The notes under the pieces: model-generated
The model's database searches: none
What the model was told of the DNA's origin: nothing
What the model saw: only the letters and a program-made list of their open reading frames with translations
Origin: Listeria rocourtiae FSL F6-920
GTDB lineage: Bacteria > Bacillota > Bacilli > Lactobacillales > Listeriaceae
Direction: 5' to 3'
DNA length: 64,000 nt
Assembly: GCF_000525975.1 (NCBI RefSeq)
Contig: NZ_AODK01000006.1
Location: forward strand, 186,001-250,000
In this document: piece after piece, positions 46,140-55,118 of the stretch
Layout: every line of letters starts with the position of its first letter
How positions within the stretch are numbered: position 1 is the stretch's first letter
Program-made: the position numbers and the translations under genes

Positions 46140-47066
46140 ATGGAAACATATTTTTTACATCATCCGCCAGAAAACATCAATCGTGATCCGAAAGTCATAG
46201 CGCTTGGGTTCTTTGATGGGCTACACCGAGGACACCAACAAGTCATCGCCACAGCTCAAAAAGAAGCTGTAAAGCGTGGTATAAAAACAGCAGTACTAAC
46301 ATTCGATCCGCATCCATCCGTTGTACTTAGCCAAATGCGAAAGCAGGTTAAATATTTAACACCTCTTGAAGAAAAGAAACGCAAAATGGCTGATTTAGGC
46401 GTCGATATTTTATACATTGTTCGTTTCACAACAGCATTTTCGAATTTGAGCCCAGAAGATTTTGTAACGAATTATTTGATTGGCTTGAACGCAAAGCATG
46501 TCGTTGCTGGCTTCGATTACTCTTATGGTCGTCAAGGTGCTGGCAAAATGAAAGAACTTAGCGACTATGCGAACGGCCAATTTGATGTAACAGTTGTTCA
46601 AAAATTAGAAGATTTACATGATAAGGTGAGCTCTACAAATATTCGAAAATATATCTCAGAAGGTAAATTAGATGAAGCAAATCAATTGCTAGGCTACCCG
46701 TATACGCTTACTGGAACGGTGATACACGGTGATAAACGAGGGCGTACAATCGGCTTCCCAACTGCAAACATTGCGGTAGATGAAGGCTTTCTCATCCCTA
46801 AATTAGGTGTCTATGCCGTCAAGTTTAAGGTATCTGGACAAACATATTTAGGAATGGCGAGTATTGGCTATAATATTACATTCAAGGATGACCAAGCGAT
46901 GTCAATAGAAGTCTATATTTTAGATTTCCACCAAGAAATATACGGAGAGGAAATAGAAATTGAATGGTTCCATTATTTCCGACCAGAATTAAAATTTAAT
47001 GGCGTTGAAGGACTGATTGAGCAGTTAAAGCAAGATGAAGCTGATACAAGAGCCTATTTTGCATAA
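46140..47066 (+). CDS. ribF: Bifunctional riboflavin kinase/FAD synthetase
   Basis: Converts riboflavin to FMN and FAD. FAD synthetase domain: ALGFFDGLHRGHQQVI and AVLTFDPHPSVVL, with SSTNIRKYISEG at the end. Riboflavin kinase domain: GTVIHGDKRGRTIGFPTANI and YNITFKDDQAMSIEVYILDFHQEIYGEEIEIEWFHYFRPELKF. 308 residues. The ATG at 46140 follows AGAAGGGG. It closes the truB-ribF pair. Confidence 0.96.
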   Translation: METYFLHHPPENINRDPKVIALGFFDGLHRGHQQVIATAQKEAVKRGIKTAVLTFDPHPSVVLSQMRKQVKYLTPLEEKKRKMADLGVDILYIVRFTTAFSNLSPEDFVTNYLIGLNAKHVVAGFDYSYGRQGAGKMKELSDYANGQFDVTVVQKLEDLHDKVSSTNIRKYISEGKLDEANQLLGYPYTLTGTVIHGDKRGRTIGFPTANIAVDEGFLIPKLGVYAVKFKVSGQTYLGMASIGYNITFKDDQAMSIEVYILDFHQEIYGEEIEIEWFHYFRPELKFNGVEGLIEQLKQDEADTRAYFA

Positions 47067-47082
47067 AAAGTCAGGCTATCAC

Positions 47083-47111
47083 TTGCTTTTTGCCCCAAAA
47101 TAGTGTATCTT
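47083..47111 (+). promoter_or_regulatory. rpsO promoter
   Basis: TTGCTT (47083-47088), 17-base spacer, TATCTT (47106-47111). The ~90-base leader that follows has segments ACTTGG and CCAACG that could form an S15-binding junction, as known for rpsO leaders; not proven here. Confidence 0.6.
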
Positions 47112-47208
47112 TAACTCTGTACGAAAAAGAACCCTTACTTGGCTTTTTGCGAGTCACCAACGCTTGGCTCAGTATGTGGGGATTAGAAAAGAAGGAGGTG
47201 TGTAAGAA

Positions 47209-47478
47209 ATGGCATTGACACAAGAGCGTAAAAATGAAATTATCGCTGAATATCGTGTACATGATACGGACACTGGTTCACCAGAAGTTCAAATCGCTGT
47301 TCTTACTGCAGAAATCAACAGTTTGAATGAACACGTTCGCGAGCACAAGAAAGATCACCATTCTTATCGTGGTTTGATGAAAATGGTCGGTCACCGTCGT
47401 AACCTTTTAACTTACCTACGTAAGAAAGATGTTGCACGTTACCGCGAACTTATCGGACGTTTAGGTTTACGTCGATAA
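47209..47478 (+). CDS. rpsO: 30S ribosomal protein S15
   Basis: Early 16S rRNA-binding protein (89 residues). [36 protein letters not shown], then [29 protein letters not shown] and [13 protein letters not shown]: fully typical and intact. AAGGAGGTG precedes the ATG. Confidence 0.98.
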   Translation: MALTQERKNEIIAEYRVHDTDTGSPEVQIAVLTAEINSLNEHVREHKKDHHSYRGLMKMVGHRRNLLTYLRKKDVARYRELIGRLGLRR

Positions 47479-47486
47479 AACAAGGA

Positions 47487-47517
47487 AAACGGGATATTTT
47501 TGTCCCGTTTTTTTTTT
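47487..47517 (+). terminator. Terminator after rpsO
   Basis: AAACGGGA (47487-47494) pairs with TCCCGTTT (47503-47510), followed by a run of ten T. Confidence 0.92.
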
Positions 47518-47529
47518 GAAAAAAATAAA

Positions 47530-47872
47530 TAAGAAGTGCCCACTATCCAAGAAAGTAGAAGAAACTTTATCGCATGAATCCAAAAACGTGCCATCTGTAC
47601 ATAATGAAAAACTAGATTCTGTTCATAGATACTAAACACAGCAAGCTAAGAAGTGCTCAGATGCCAGACGAAGTAGAATGCCGTTACGTACCCATACATA
47701 GGGGCAATCCGAGCATCGAAGCACAGATTTCAATGGCGTAACCGAGTGTTTTCTTGACTTGCAGGCAGGTTTTTGGATTTATGCGTGTCTGTAATCAGGC
47801 GTGCGTGAAGAAATAATGCATGGTAAAGTTTCGATTTGATAGTGGACGCTCCTATAAAAAGGAGATCAAAAT
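47530..47872 (+). promoter_or_regulatory. Structured pnp leader with internal imperfect repeat
   Basis: The 355-base gap holds no ORF that I can support. TAAGAAGTGC occurs twice (47530-47539, 47647-47656), each followed by CA, CCA and AAGTAGAA at similar spacing. CCACTATC (47540-47547) can pair with GATAGTGG (47838-47845), enclosing most of the leader just before the GGAGATC ribosome binding site. A possible promoter is TTGACT (47754-47759) with a weak -10 near 47778. PNPase autoregulation through its leader is known in other bacteria; here it is inference. Confidence 0.5.
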
Positions 47873-50045
47873 ATGACTGAAAAACAAGTATTTAAATCCA
47901 CATGGGCAGGAAAGGAACTAGCAATCGAAGTTGGTCAAATGGCAAAGCAAGCAAATGGAGCCGCGTTAATCCGTTACGGCGATACAGTCGTTTTAACAGC
48001 AGCAGTTGGTTCAAGAAAGCCTAGACCAGGTGACTTTTTCCCGCTAACTGTTAACTACGAAGAGAAAATGTATGCAGTAGGTAAAGTCCCTGGTGGATTC
48101 TTAAAGCGTGAAGGACGCCCAAGTGACCGTGCGACATTGACAGCTCGTCTAATTGACCGCCCGATTCGTCCACTTTTTGCTGAAGGGTATCGTAATGATG
48201 TTCAAATTACATCTACTGTGCTTAGTGTGGATCAAGATTGCTCTCCAGAAATGGCTGCGATGCTCGGTTCATCGATTTCTCTTTGTATTTCGGATATTCC
48301 TTTTGAAGGGCCGATTGCAGGTGTTGATGTTGGTCGTGTGAACGGCGAATATATCATCAATCCGAGTATTGAGCAACACGAGCTAAGTGATATTAGCTTG
48401 ACGGTTGCGGGAACAAAAGAAGCTATTAATATGGTAGAAGCAGGCGCAAAAGAAGTACCTGAGGAAGCAATGTTAGAGGCAATCATGTTTGGTCATGAAG
48501 AAATAAAACGCTTAATCGCATTCCAAGAAGAAATTGTTGCAGCAGTTGGCAAAGCGAAAATGGAAATCGAACTATTCGTACCAAATGCAGAACTTGTAGC
48601 TGAGGTAACTGCTCGTGCAGAAGCAGATATGAAAACAGCGATTAAAACCGAAGAAAAATTAGCACGCGAAGAAAATATCAATATACTAAAAGAAGCAGTC
48701 ATCGCTGAATACGAAGCAAAAGAACTAGAGGACGCCGCAAAAAATTTTACCAGAAGTAAAACATATTTTAGAGATGCTTGAGAAAAATGAAATGCGTCGT
48801 CTAATATCACAAGATAAAATCCGTCCAGATGGTCGTAAAGTAGATGAAATCCGACCGTTATCATCGGAAGTCGGTATTTTACCGCGTGTCCATGGTTCAG
48901 GTTTGTTTACACGTGGTCAAACGCAAGCGCTTAGTGTATGTACATTGGCACCACTTCGCGAACACCAAATCATTGATGGGCTTGGCCTAGAAGATTCCAA
49001 GCGCTTTATGCATCATTATAATTTCCCACAATTTAGTGTTGGGGAAACAGGACCCCGTCGCGCGCCAGGTCGTCGTGAAATCGGTCACGGCGCATTAGGT
49101 GAGCGTGCATTACAACAAGTTATTCCGAGTGAAGAGGATTTCCCATATACGATTCGTCTAGTCTCAGAAGTACTTGAATCGAATGGATCCAGCTCACAAG
49201 CAAGTATCTGTGGTTCAACACTTGCAATGATGGATGCAGGTGTGCCAATTAAAGCGCCTGTTGCTGGTATTGCGATGGGACTTGTAAAACTTGGTGATGA
49301 TTATACGATTCTTTCTGATATCCAAGGAATGGAAGATCATTTCGGTGATATGGATTTCAAAGTAGCTGGAACACGTGATGGAATTACTGCACTCCAAATG
49401 GATATTAAAATCGAGGGCTTGAGCCGTCAAATTTTAGAAGAAGCTTTAACACAAGCAAAAGCGGGTCGCCTGCATATTCTAGAACATCTCGAAGCAACAA
49501 TTAACACGCCTCGCGAAACCTTGTCAGAGTATGCTCCTAAAATCGTTACAATCACGATTAAACCTGACAAAATCAAAGATGTTATCGGGCCTGGCGGTAA
49601 ACAAATCAATCAAATCATCGAGGAAACAGATGTTAAAATTGATATCGAGCAAGACGGTACAGTTTTCATTGCATCTCAAGATGACGCGATGATTGAAAAG
49701 GCCAAAGCAATGATTGAAGAGATCGTTCGCGAAGTACAGGTTGGTGAAATCTATGATGGTAAAGTGCGTAGAATTGAGAAATTTGGAGCTTTTGTAGAAT
49801 TATTCAAAGGCAAAGATGGCTTGATTCACATTTCTGAACTAGCACACGAACGCGTTGGTAAAGTAGAAGACATTCTAAAAATGGGTGATATTGTGAAAGT
49901 CAAAGTTACAGAAATTGACGATCACGGTCGCGTAAACGTATCTCGCAAAGCCTTGATTGAGAAAAAAGAAGGAAGTACAGAACAACCAAATCGTGCACCT
50001 CGTAAAGAAGGCTACAAGAAACCTTACAATAATGACAAAAAATAA
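47873..50045 (+). CDS. pnp: Polynucleotide phosphorylase (one frameshift)
   Basis: 3'-5' phosphorolytic exoribonuclease and degradosome component. Two RNase PH domains, a KH domain ([37 protein letters not shown]) and an S1 domain ([38 protein letters not shown]). One extra A in the run near 48740-48745 splits it between the helical linker and the second PH domain ([21 protein letters not shown] restored). The corrected length is 723 residues, as in Listeria. It ends in a strong terminator. Confidence 0.97.
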
Positions 50046-50048
50046 TTA

Positions 50049-50086
50049 AAAGAAACCATCTGCCACTACTGGTAGGTGGTTTCTTA
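50049..50086 (+). terminator. Terminator after pnp
   Basis: AAGAAACCA-T-CTGCC (50050-50064) pairs with GGTAG-G-TGGTTTCTT (50071-50085). Confidence 0.85.
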
Positions 50087-50091
50087 TGTAA

Positions 50092-50119
50092 TAAAAAATC
50101 CCGCTGTTTCCAGCAGGAC
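50092..50119 (-). terminator. Terminator after the rsgA paralogue
   Basis: On the reverse strand TCCTGCTG-GAAA-CAGCGGGA is followed by a T run (six A at 50093-50098 on the forward strand). It sits just beyond the restored TAG stop at 50126-50128. Confidence 0.85.
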
Positions 50120-50125
50120 TTATTA

Positions 50126-51189
50126 CTATTTTTTTTCTCGCTTTTAAATTAGATTTGTACTGCGTCTCCAACGCTTTATGAACAGCTTTCCATTTCTGTT
50201 TCTCTGCGCGTTGCAAAGCAGGGTTATTTTTACGCTCGAAATAAGCCAATTCTCGCTTTAATTTAATCCAGTTAGCATAATGGACTTCCGATAGGCTACC
50301 ATTCGTTAAAGCGTCTCGTACAGCGCACCCGGGCTCGCTACCGTGCTGACAGTTGCGGAATTTGCAATCATGAGCCAGTAGCTCAATATCCTGAAAAGTT
50401 TCGCCAAGACCATCGCTCGCTTGACCAATCCCGAGTTCACGCATTCCTGGCGTATCAATCACCAGTAGTCCAGACTGCAATAAATGCAATTCCCGATGTG
50501 TCGTCGTATGCTTCCCTTTTGAATCATCTTCTCGAATTCCGCTTGTCTTCATTAGTGACTTCCCAGAGAGGGAATTGATAAAAGAAGACTTACCAACACC
50601 AGACGAACCTAGTAACACAATCGTTTCGCCAGGTTTCAAAAAACTTTCTATCTCATCAAAACCGCTTCTTGATAGATTATCAACTGCGAAAATCGGTACG
50701 CCGTAAGCAATCAACTCGATTTCTGTCACTACTTGTGCTACATTTTCGCTGAGGTCAGCTTTGGTTAAGATCACGACAGGTTTTGCACCGCTATCCCAAG
50801 CAATTGTTAAATAACGTTCTAAACGATTGATGTTAAAGTCATGATTCAGTGAACTTACGATAAAAACATAATCAAAATTCGCTGCAACCAATTGTTCACC
50901 ACCGCCCGGATCAGCTCGCTTGAACACTGTCTTCCGATTCATTACGCCATGAATGAGGGATGTGTCTTGCGGGTGGCTTTCCAGTGCCACAAAGTCACCA
51001 ACAGCTGGAAGCTCCGTGTTCATTGCGCCCATAAAAGCAACATATTTTAATTTGGCCAAATGCTCGCCGTCATCTGATACAACTTTAAAAAAATCTTTAA
51101 AAACAGCCGTTACACGTGCCGGAATAAGTCCTTCCTGCATCGTTTGCGCCTCAAAAAAAATCTGTGAATCCATAATTATTAATAATCAA
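50126..51189 (-). CDS. rsgA: RsgA-type ribosome small-subunit GTPase paralogue (two frameshifts)
   Basis: Circularly permuted GTPase of the RsgA/YjeQ family, which tests late 30S assembly. OB-fold, then G4 ILTKADL, G1 GSSGVGKSSF (~193), G3 DTPGMREL and a zinc site (CKFRNCQHGSEPGC). The natural start is probably TTG at 51189, which follows AAAGGAG and gives LIINNYGFTDFFEAQTMQEG; an eight-base run at 51153-51160 has one extra base. Another eight-base run near 50129-50136 removes the stop: without its extra base the protein ends ARKK at TAG 50126-50128, right before the terminator. Both corrections give exactly 353 residues. Listeria carries a second RsgA elsewhere, so this may be the paralogue. 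A structured leader lies upstream. Confidence 0.88.
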
Positions 51190-51196
51190 TATTTTC

Positions 51197-51290
51197 GCTC
51201 CTTTATAAATAGGGGAGCATTAAATCAAATCAAACGCTCCCAAAATGTGATTGTTGTTAGTGTTCGAAAATTTTTACAATATCCATAATT
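51197..51290 (-). promoter_or_regulatory. Possible translational attenuator leader of the rsgA paralogue
   Basis: On the reverse strand the leader carries GGGAGC, then GCTCCC (hairpin 51213-51241), then the gene's own GGAGC Shine-Dalgarno (51197-51201). GCTCC can pair with either, so the two hairpins exclude each other. Short leader ORFs occur before it: MDIVKIFEH after AAAGG, and an overlapping ~22-codon frame starting MNYGYC that runs into the first GGGAGC arm. Confidence 0.5.
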
Positions 51291-51321
51291 CATCATCCTT
51301 TCATAATGGGAATTCTGTCTT

Positions 51322-51351
51322 ATTATAGCACATTGGCAGTGTTGTAGACAA
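51322..51351 (-). promoter_or_regulatory. Promoter of the rsgA paralogue
   Basis: Reverse-strand TTGTCT (51346-51351), 18-base spacer, TATAAT (51322-51327), directly downstream of the yqzC terminator. Confidence 0.65.
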
Positions 51352-51352
51352 T

Positions 51353-51388
51353 AAAAAACAGGAAAGCTCTAAATTAGCCTTCCTGTTT
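51353..51388 (-). terminator. Terminator after yqzC
   Basis: On the reverse strand AACAGGAAGGCT pairs with AGCTTTCCTGTT, followed by TTTTATT. Confidence 0.82.
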
Positions 51389-51399
51389 TCCAGTGGTTA

Positions 51400-51882
51400 T
51401 CAGTTTTTATGTGTAATAATTTTTGCAATTTGATCTGCCGTCATGTTACTGTCTACTGCGTAGCTTCCATCACGAACATATTTTTCGTAGTTGTTTGAAC
51501 GAAGGAATTTATCGAATTCAGCACCAGACTTAATGATACCGGCGAATTGCAATTCATTTCCTGCTTTAGAAGACGGATCTCCTTTTTTGATAACAAGCGT
51601 AAATTTCTTCACTTGTTTTGCTTTTTCTTGTTCCGCTTTTTTCTTAGCTGCTACTGCTTTTTGTGCCTCAGCTGCTTGTGATTTGGCTAATTCTTGAGAT
51701 GCAAGTAGGTCTTCGTATTTTTTCTTGTAATTCTCGCTGTCATCTGTTTTAGCAGTAGTAGTAGTTTTTGGTTCCGCTGATTTCTCTGCTTGTGCGCTTG
51801 ACGAGAAGAATGTATCGAAGACAAGTAAGAGCACTGCTGAAATCAAGAATCCTAACGCCAGCATGCGAAGTGATTGTTTCAT
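51400..51882 (-). CDS. yqzC: YqzC-like membrane-anchored protein
   Basis: A 160-residue protein with one N-terminal membrane helix (LGFLISAVLLLVFDTFF), an extracytoplasmic Lys/Glu/Ala coiled coil (residues ~45-95) and a small C-terminal domain (FTLVIKKGDPSSKAGNELQFAGIIKSGAEFDKFLRSNNYEKYVRDGSYAV) resembling the LysM-like part of MltG/YceG proteins. This fits Bacillus YqzC and its Listeria homologue at this locus. No enzyme motif is present. Probably co-transcribed with yqzD upstream. Confidence 0.75.
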   Translation of the reverse strand: MKQSLRMLALGFLISAVLLLVFDTFFSSSAQAEKSAEPKTTTTAKTDDSENYKKKYEDLLASQELAKSQAAEAQKAVAAKKKAEQEKAKQVKKFTLVIKKGDPSSKAGNELQFAGIIKSGAEFDKFLRSNNYEKYVRDGSYAVDSNMTADQIAKIITHKN

Positions 51883-51915
51883 TTTCTTATTTCCTCCCTA
51901 TATAGTATCTAAAAT

Positions 51916-52272
51916 TTAATGAGCGACATATTCAGCAATTATTTCATTTACTTGTTCTTCTGAAAGTTCCGATTGTGTAACAATTTCTTCTATTGTGACG
52001 CCAGAAGTGTACAAAGTAATAATTTGTTTTTTTCTTAAGTCACGCAGTTTTTTGCTTGATGTGCGAACAGGAGTGACCGTGTCAGCATCGATTTTTAATG
52101 TATTTTCTAGAGTAGACACACGTTTTTTTTTTAATTCGAAGTTCTCTTGCATTAATTGAGACGCGATTTCTTCCATCTCATTTTCTATCTGTTTACTATT
52201 TCCTTTTTGCATAAATGAAAGCAAGAATAGGACGACAGCACAGGCAAGAAGAATTATGATTAGAACAGTCAT
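51916..52272 (-). CDS. yqzD: YqzD-like membrane-anchored protein
   Basis: A 118-residue protein: an N-terminal helix (VLIIILLACAVVLFLLSF), then a cytoplasmic-looking charged region and a helix-turn-helix-like end (KLRDLRKKQIITLYTSGVTIEEIVTQSELSEEQVNEIIAEYVAH). Matches the position and shape of Bacillus YqzD. Function unknown. Divergent from rpmG. Confidence 0.7.
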   Translation of the reverse strand: MTVLIIILLACAVVLFLLSFMQKGNSKQIENEMEEIASQLMQENFELKKKRVSTLENTLKIDADTVTPVRTSSKKLRDLRKKQIITLYTSGVTIEEIVTQSELSEEQVNEIIAEYVAH

Positions 52273-52389
52273 TGTGTTAATAACACCTCTTTTCCCTAAA
52301 CTCTACTTCTATTTATAGCATAAATTCAGCCAAAAACATAGTCAAAAATCAATATTGTAAACAAAATAAAAAGAAAAGCTTAGGAATCC

Positions 52390-52418
52390 TTGCCTAAAGC
52401 CCTTAAAAATGATATTAT
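52390..52418 (+). promoter_or_regulatory. rpmG promoter
   Basis: TTGCCT (52390-52395), 17-base spacer, TATTAT (52413-52418). Confidence 0.75.
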
Positions 52419-52470
52419 AATACAGGTCTGATAAATAATTCAGTTTGATTAGAGTTTGGAGGGAAATAGA

Positions 52471-52620
52471 ATGCGTGTTAATATTACTTTAGAATGCACT
52501 GAGTGTGGCGATCGCAATTATATCACTACTAAAAACAAACGTGAAAATCCGGAACGTATTGAATTAAAAAAATATTGTCCAAGATTGCGCCGTGTTACTT
52601 TACACCGCGAAACTAAGTAA
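52471..52620 (+). CDS. rpmG: 50S ribosomal protein L33
   Basis: A 49-residue large-subunit protein: [49 protein letters not shown] in composition, read here in parts. Cys9, Cys12 and Cys36 remain but the fourth zinc Cys is replaced (CPRL), so it is an intermediate between zinc-binding and zinc-free forms. GGAGGG lies eight bases upstream and a terminator follows. Confidence 0.95.
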   Translation: MRVNITLECTECGDRNYITTKNKRENPERIELKKYCPRLRRVTLHRETK

Positions 52621-52650
52621 GCAGCAGGATTTCCACCTGTTGCTTTTTTT
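52621..52650 (+). terminator. Terminator after rpmG
   Basis: GCAGCAGG (52621-52628) pairs with CCTGTTGC (52636-52643), then seven T. Confidence 0.9.
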
Positions 52651-52682
52651 ATTAGCAAAACATACGTAGAGGGGGAGAATGG

Positions 52683-53237
52683 ATGGCAACCAAAGAAATG
52701 TTGCGCAAGCATATACTAGAAGAACTAAGTGAAATGGATAAAATTACATACGAACAGCGCTCACAATCAATCGCAGAGCAATTATTTCAAGAAGAGACAT
52801 GGAAAAATGCAAAAAATATCGGCATTACAATTGCTAGATTTCCAGAAATAGCAACACAAGCAATTATCGAACGTGCATGGCAAGATGGAAAAACAGTATC
52901 CATACCAGAAACAAATAACAAAACGAAAGATATGCAATTTCGGATTTATAAAGATGGTGATGAGCTTTGTAAGAAAGCGCTAGGGTTATATGAACCCACA
53001 GAACACGCCATCATTGCACCAAAAACAACGATTGATTTGTTAGTCGTTCCAGGTGTCTTATTCCGTGAAGATGGCTACCGAATTGGATTTGGCGCTGGTT
53101 TTTATGACAGATACTTAGCGGACTACCAAGGAAATACAATTTCGCTCTGCTACTCCAATCAAATAACCCTTAATTTGATACCAGAATCCCACGATGTACC
53201 AGTTCAAAAATTAGTGATTGAAAATAATATGAAATAA
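52683..53237 (+). CDS. yqgN: 5-formyltetrahydrofolate cyclo-ligase
   Basis: Recycles 5-formyl-THF to 5,10-methenyl-THF with ATP. 184 residues. The N-terminal MATKEMLRKHILEELSEMD and ATP-binding R..FPEI region are followed by the signature LVVPGVLFREDGYRIGFGAGFYDRYLADY. GAGGGGGA upstream. First of a yqgN-gluP-yqgQ-glcK run, as in Bacillus and Listeria. Confidence 0.94.
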   Translation: MATKEMLRKHILEELSEMDKITYEQRSQSIAEQLFQEETWKNAKNIGITIARFPEIATQAIIERAWQDGKTVSIPETNNKTKDMQFRIYKDGDELCKKALGLYEPTEHAIIAPKTTIDLLVVPGVLFREDGYRIGFGAGFYDRYLADYQGNTISLCYSNQITLNLIPESHDVPVQKLVIENNMK

Positions 53238-53332
53238 TAGCAGAAAATCGGCGGGGATTGATTTACAATGTTCGCTTTTTTGCGTATAGTAGTACTTATA
53301 AACAGGATATTAAAAGAAAGCAGGGAATTTTT

Positions 53333-54881
53333 TTGAGCCTCCAAGAACAGTATATTTTTTGGCGCTTAACTAGCTATTTTCTCATTGAGGAAGGATACAG
53401 ACTCATCCACCTCCATGAGAAAAAACAGGAATTATGGCTAGATAATCCAACCCAAAAGAAACGACCGGTTATTCGAATTCAAATGAAAGAACTCAGTTGG
53501 TCAAGTGTTGTCGAGCGAGACATTGAGCACGTAATGCGCGTTTGCGAAGATTTGCGCAAACAAATGGGACGATTGAAACTACCATTAATCAATATTTACA
53601 TCACCCCCTTCAAACCAGTTGGAAACATTTCAGAATGGTTCGATCAACCACTTCAATCAGAAAATGAGAAAATAAGTCTGAACAACATTTTAATCGATTC
53701 AGAGAATGCTACAGACCAGCTAAAACAAATGGAAACAGAGCTAGGTATACCAGCCAATACTTTCGAAGTTCCTACCGAATTAGACGAAAGTAGTATCACA
53801 AATGAACGTAGTGTAGTTATTAATTATATCACTACAAAAGTAAGTGACGAACAAGTACAAGCACGCAAAGAAAAGCCATATGTAACCTATATTTTACTAG
53901 CGATTCAAATTGCCGTCTTTTTAATTATGACGTTTACAGGAGGCACGAGCAGCAATACATTCAACCTCGTCAGGTGGGGAGCCAAATTTAATCCGCTCAT
54001 ATATGCAGGAGAATGGTGGCGCTTTATCACACCTATGTTTATCCATATCGGGTTATTGCATTTGCTGATGAACTCTGTGGTTCTCTATATCATAGGTCCA
54101 ATGGCAGAAAAGCTTTATGGCAAATGGCGCTATGCCTTGATTTACTTCTTATCAGGAATTACAGGGGTCGTGGCGAGCTTTGTTTTCAACATCAATGTAG
54201 CTACCGGTGCAAGTACAGCAATCTTTGGTATTTTTGGAGCTTTGCTATATTTAGTCGTTTTGAAACCTCATATTTATGCAAAATCATTAGGAATAAGCAT
54301 TGCAGGACTAGTTGTCGTCAATTTAGTTGTCGATTTGTTCTCACAAGGTATCGATTTAGCAGGTCATATTGGTGGTTTAGTAGGTGGATTCCTAGTTGCA
54401 GGAGCTTTATCCATGCCTCATCAATACTTCCACTGGCGCCGAATTCTTTACGGAGCTTCCGCTATTTTGCTCACTGCTTTTTTCCTGTGGTTTGGCTTTG
54501 ACAAAGGGAAACATCCTTATGATCCGCAAAACGCGAATGCTGTAGCAGGCGCTTTTATTCAAAATGAAGATTATGAAACCGCACAAAAAATCTTGCAGCA
54601 ACTTCAAGTTTCTGGTAGCGCAGACGGCCTTACTTTTACAAATTTAGCAGTCATTGCTACGATTGAAGAGAACAATCAAGAGGCAGCAAATTTTGCAAGA
54701 GAAGCCATTGCACAAGAAAACTTTAATCCGCATGCGCACTTCTTACTAGCTCGTAGCTATGAAATGCAAGGGGATATTGAAGCAGCGTTAAGAGAAGCCA
54801 CTATAGCAGTCGAACAGCAAAATACAGAAACATACGCCCAGTATAAAAAAATATTTAGAAAGCAAAATTCAAATAAGATAA
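53333..54881 (+). CDS. gluP: Rhomboid intramembrane serine protease GluP (one frameshift at end)
   Basis: Rhomboid protease with an N-terminal cytoplasmic domain (1-180), six to seven membrane helices and C-terminal TPR repeats. The catalytic Ser is in TGASTAIFG (~290) and the His in DLAGHIGG (~344). The start is a TTG with CAGGGAA upstream (MSLQEQYIFWRLTSYFL). The frame runs on into yqgQ because of an A7 run at 54845-54851; removing one A ends the protein at TAA 54879-54881 (YKKYLESKIQIR), just before the yqgQ ribosome binding site, for 515 residues. In Bacillus GluP affects cell division and glucose export. Confidence 0.93.
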
Positions 54882-54892
54882 GAGGTATTATT

Positions 54893-55105
54893 ATGAAAAC
54901 AGTCTATGATGTGGCTCAGTTGCTGAAGAAATATGGTATTATCGTATATCTTGGCAAGCGTCAATGGGATATCGAAATGATGGAATACGAGCTGACCGAA
55001 CTGTTTAAACATAAATTGCTTGATCGTGAAGTCTATGCCTGCGCAAGGTCCATTCTTAAAGTAGAATTAGATAAAGAGAAGGCAAAAAATAAAGTAGTAG
55101 ATTAG
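54893..55105 (+). CDS. yqgQ: YqgQ family protein
   Basis: A 70-residue protein of unknown function (MKTVYDVAQLLKKYGIIVYLGKRQWDIEMMEYELTELFKHKLLDREVY...). AGAGG precedes its own ATG. It always sits between gluP and glcK in this group. As given it appears fused to gluP, but that is explained by the A-run shift described there. Confidence 0.92.
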   Translation: MKTVYDVAQLLKKYGIIVYLGKRQWDIEMMEYELTELFKHKLLDREVYACARSILKVELDKEKAKNKVVD

Positions 55106-55118
55106 GAGACATGTGAAA

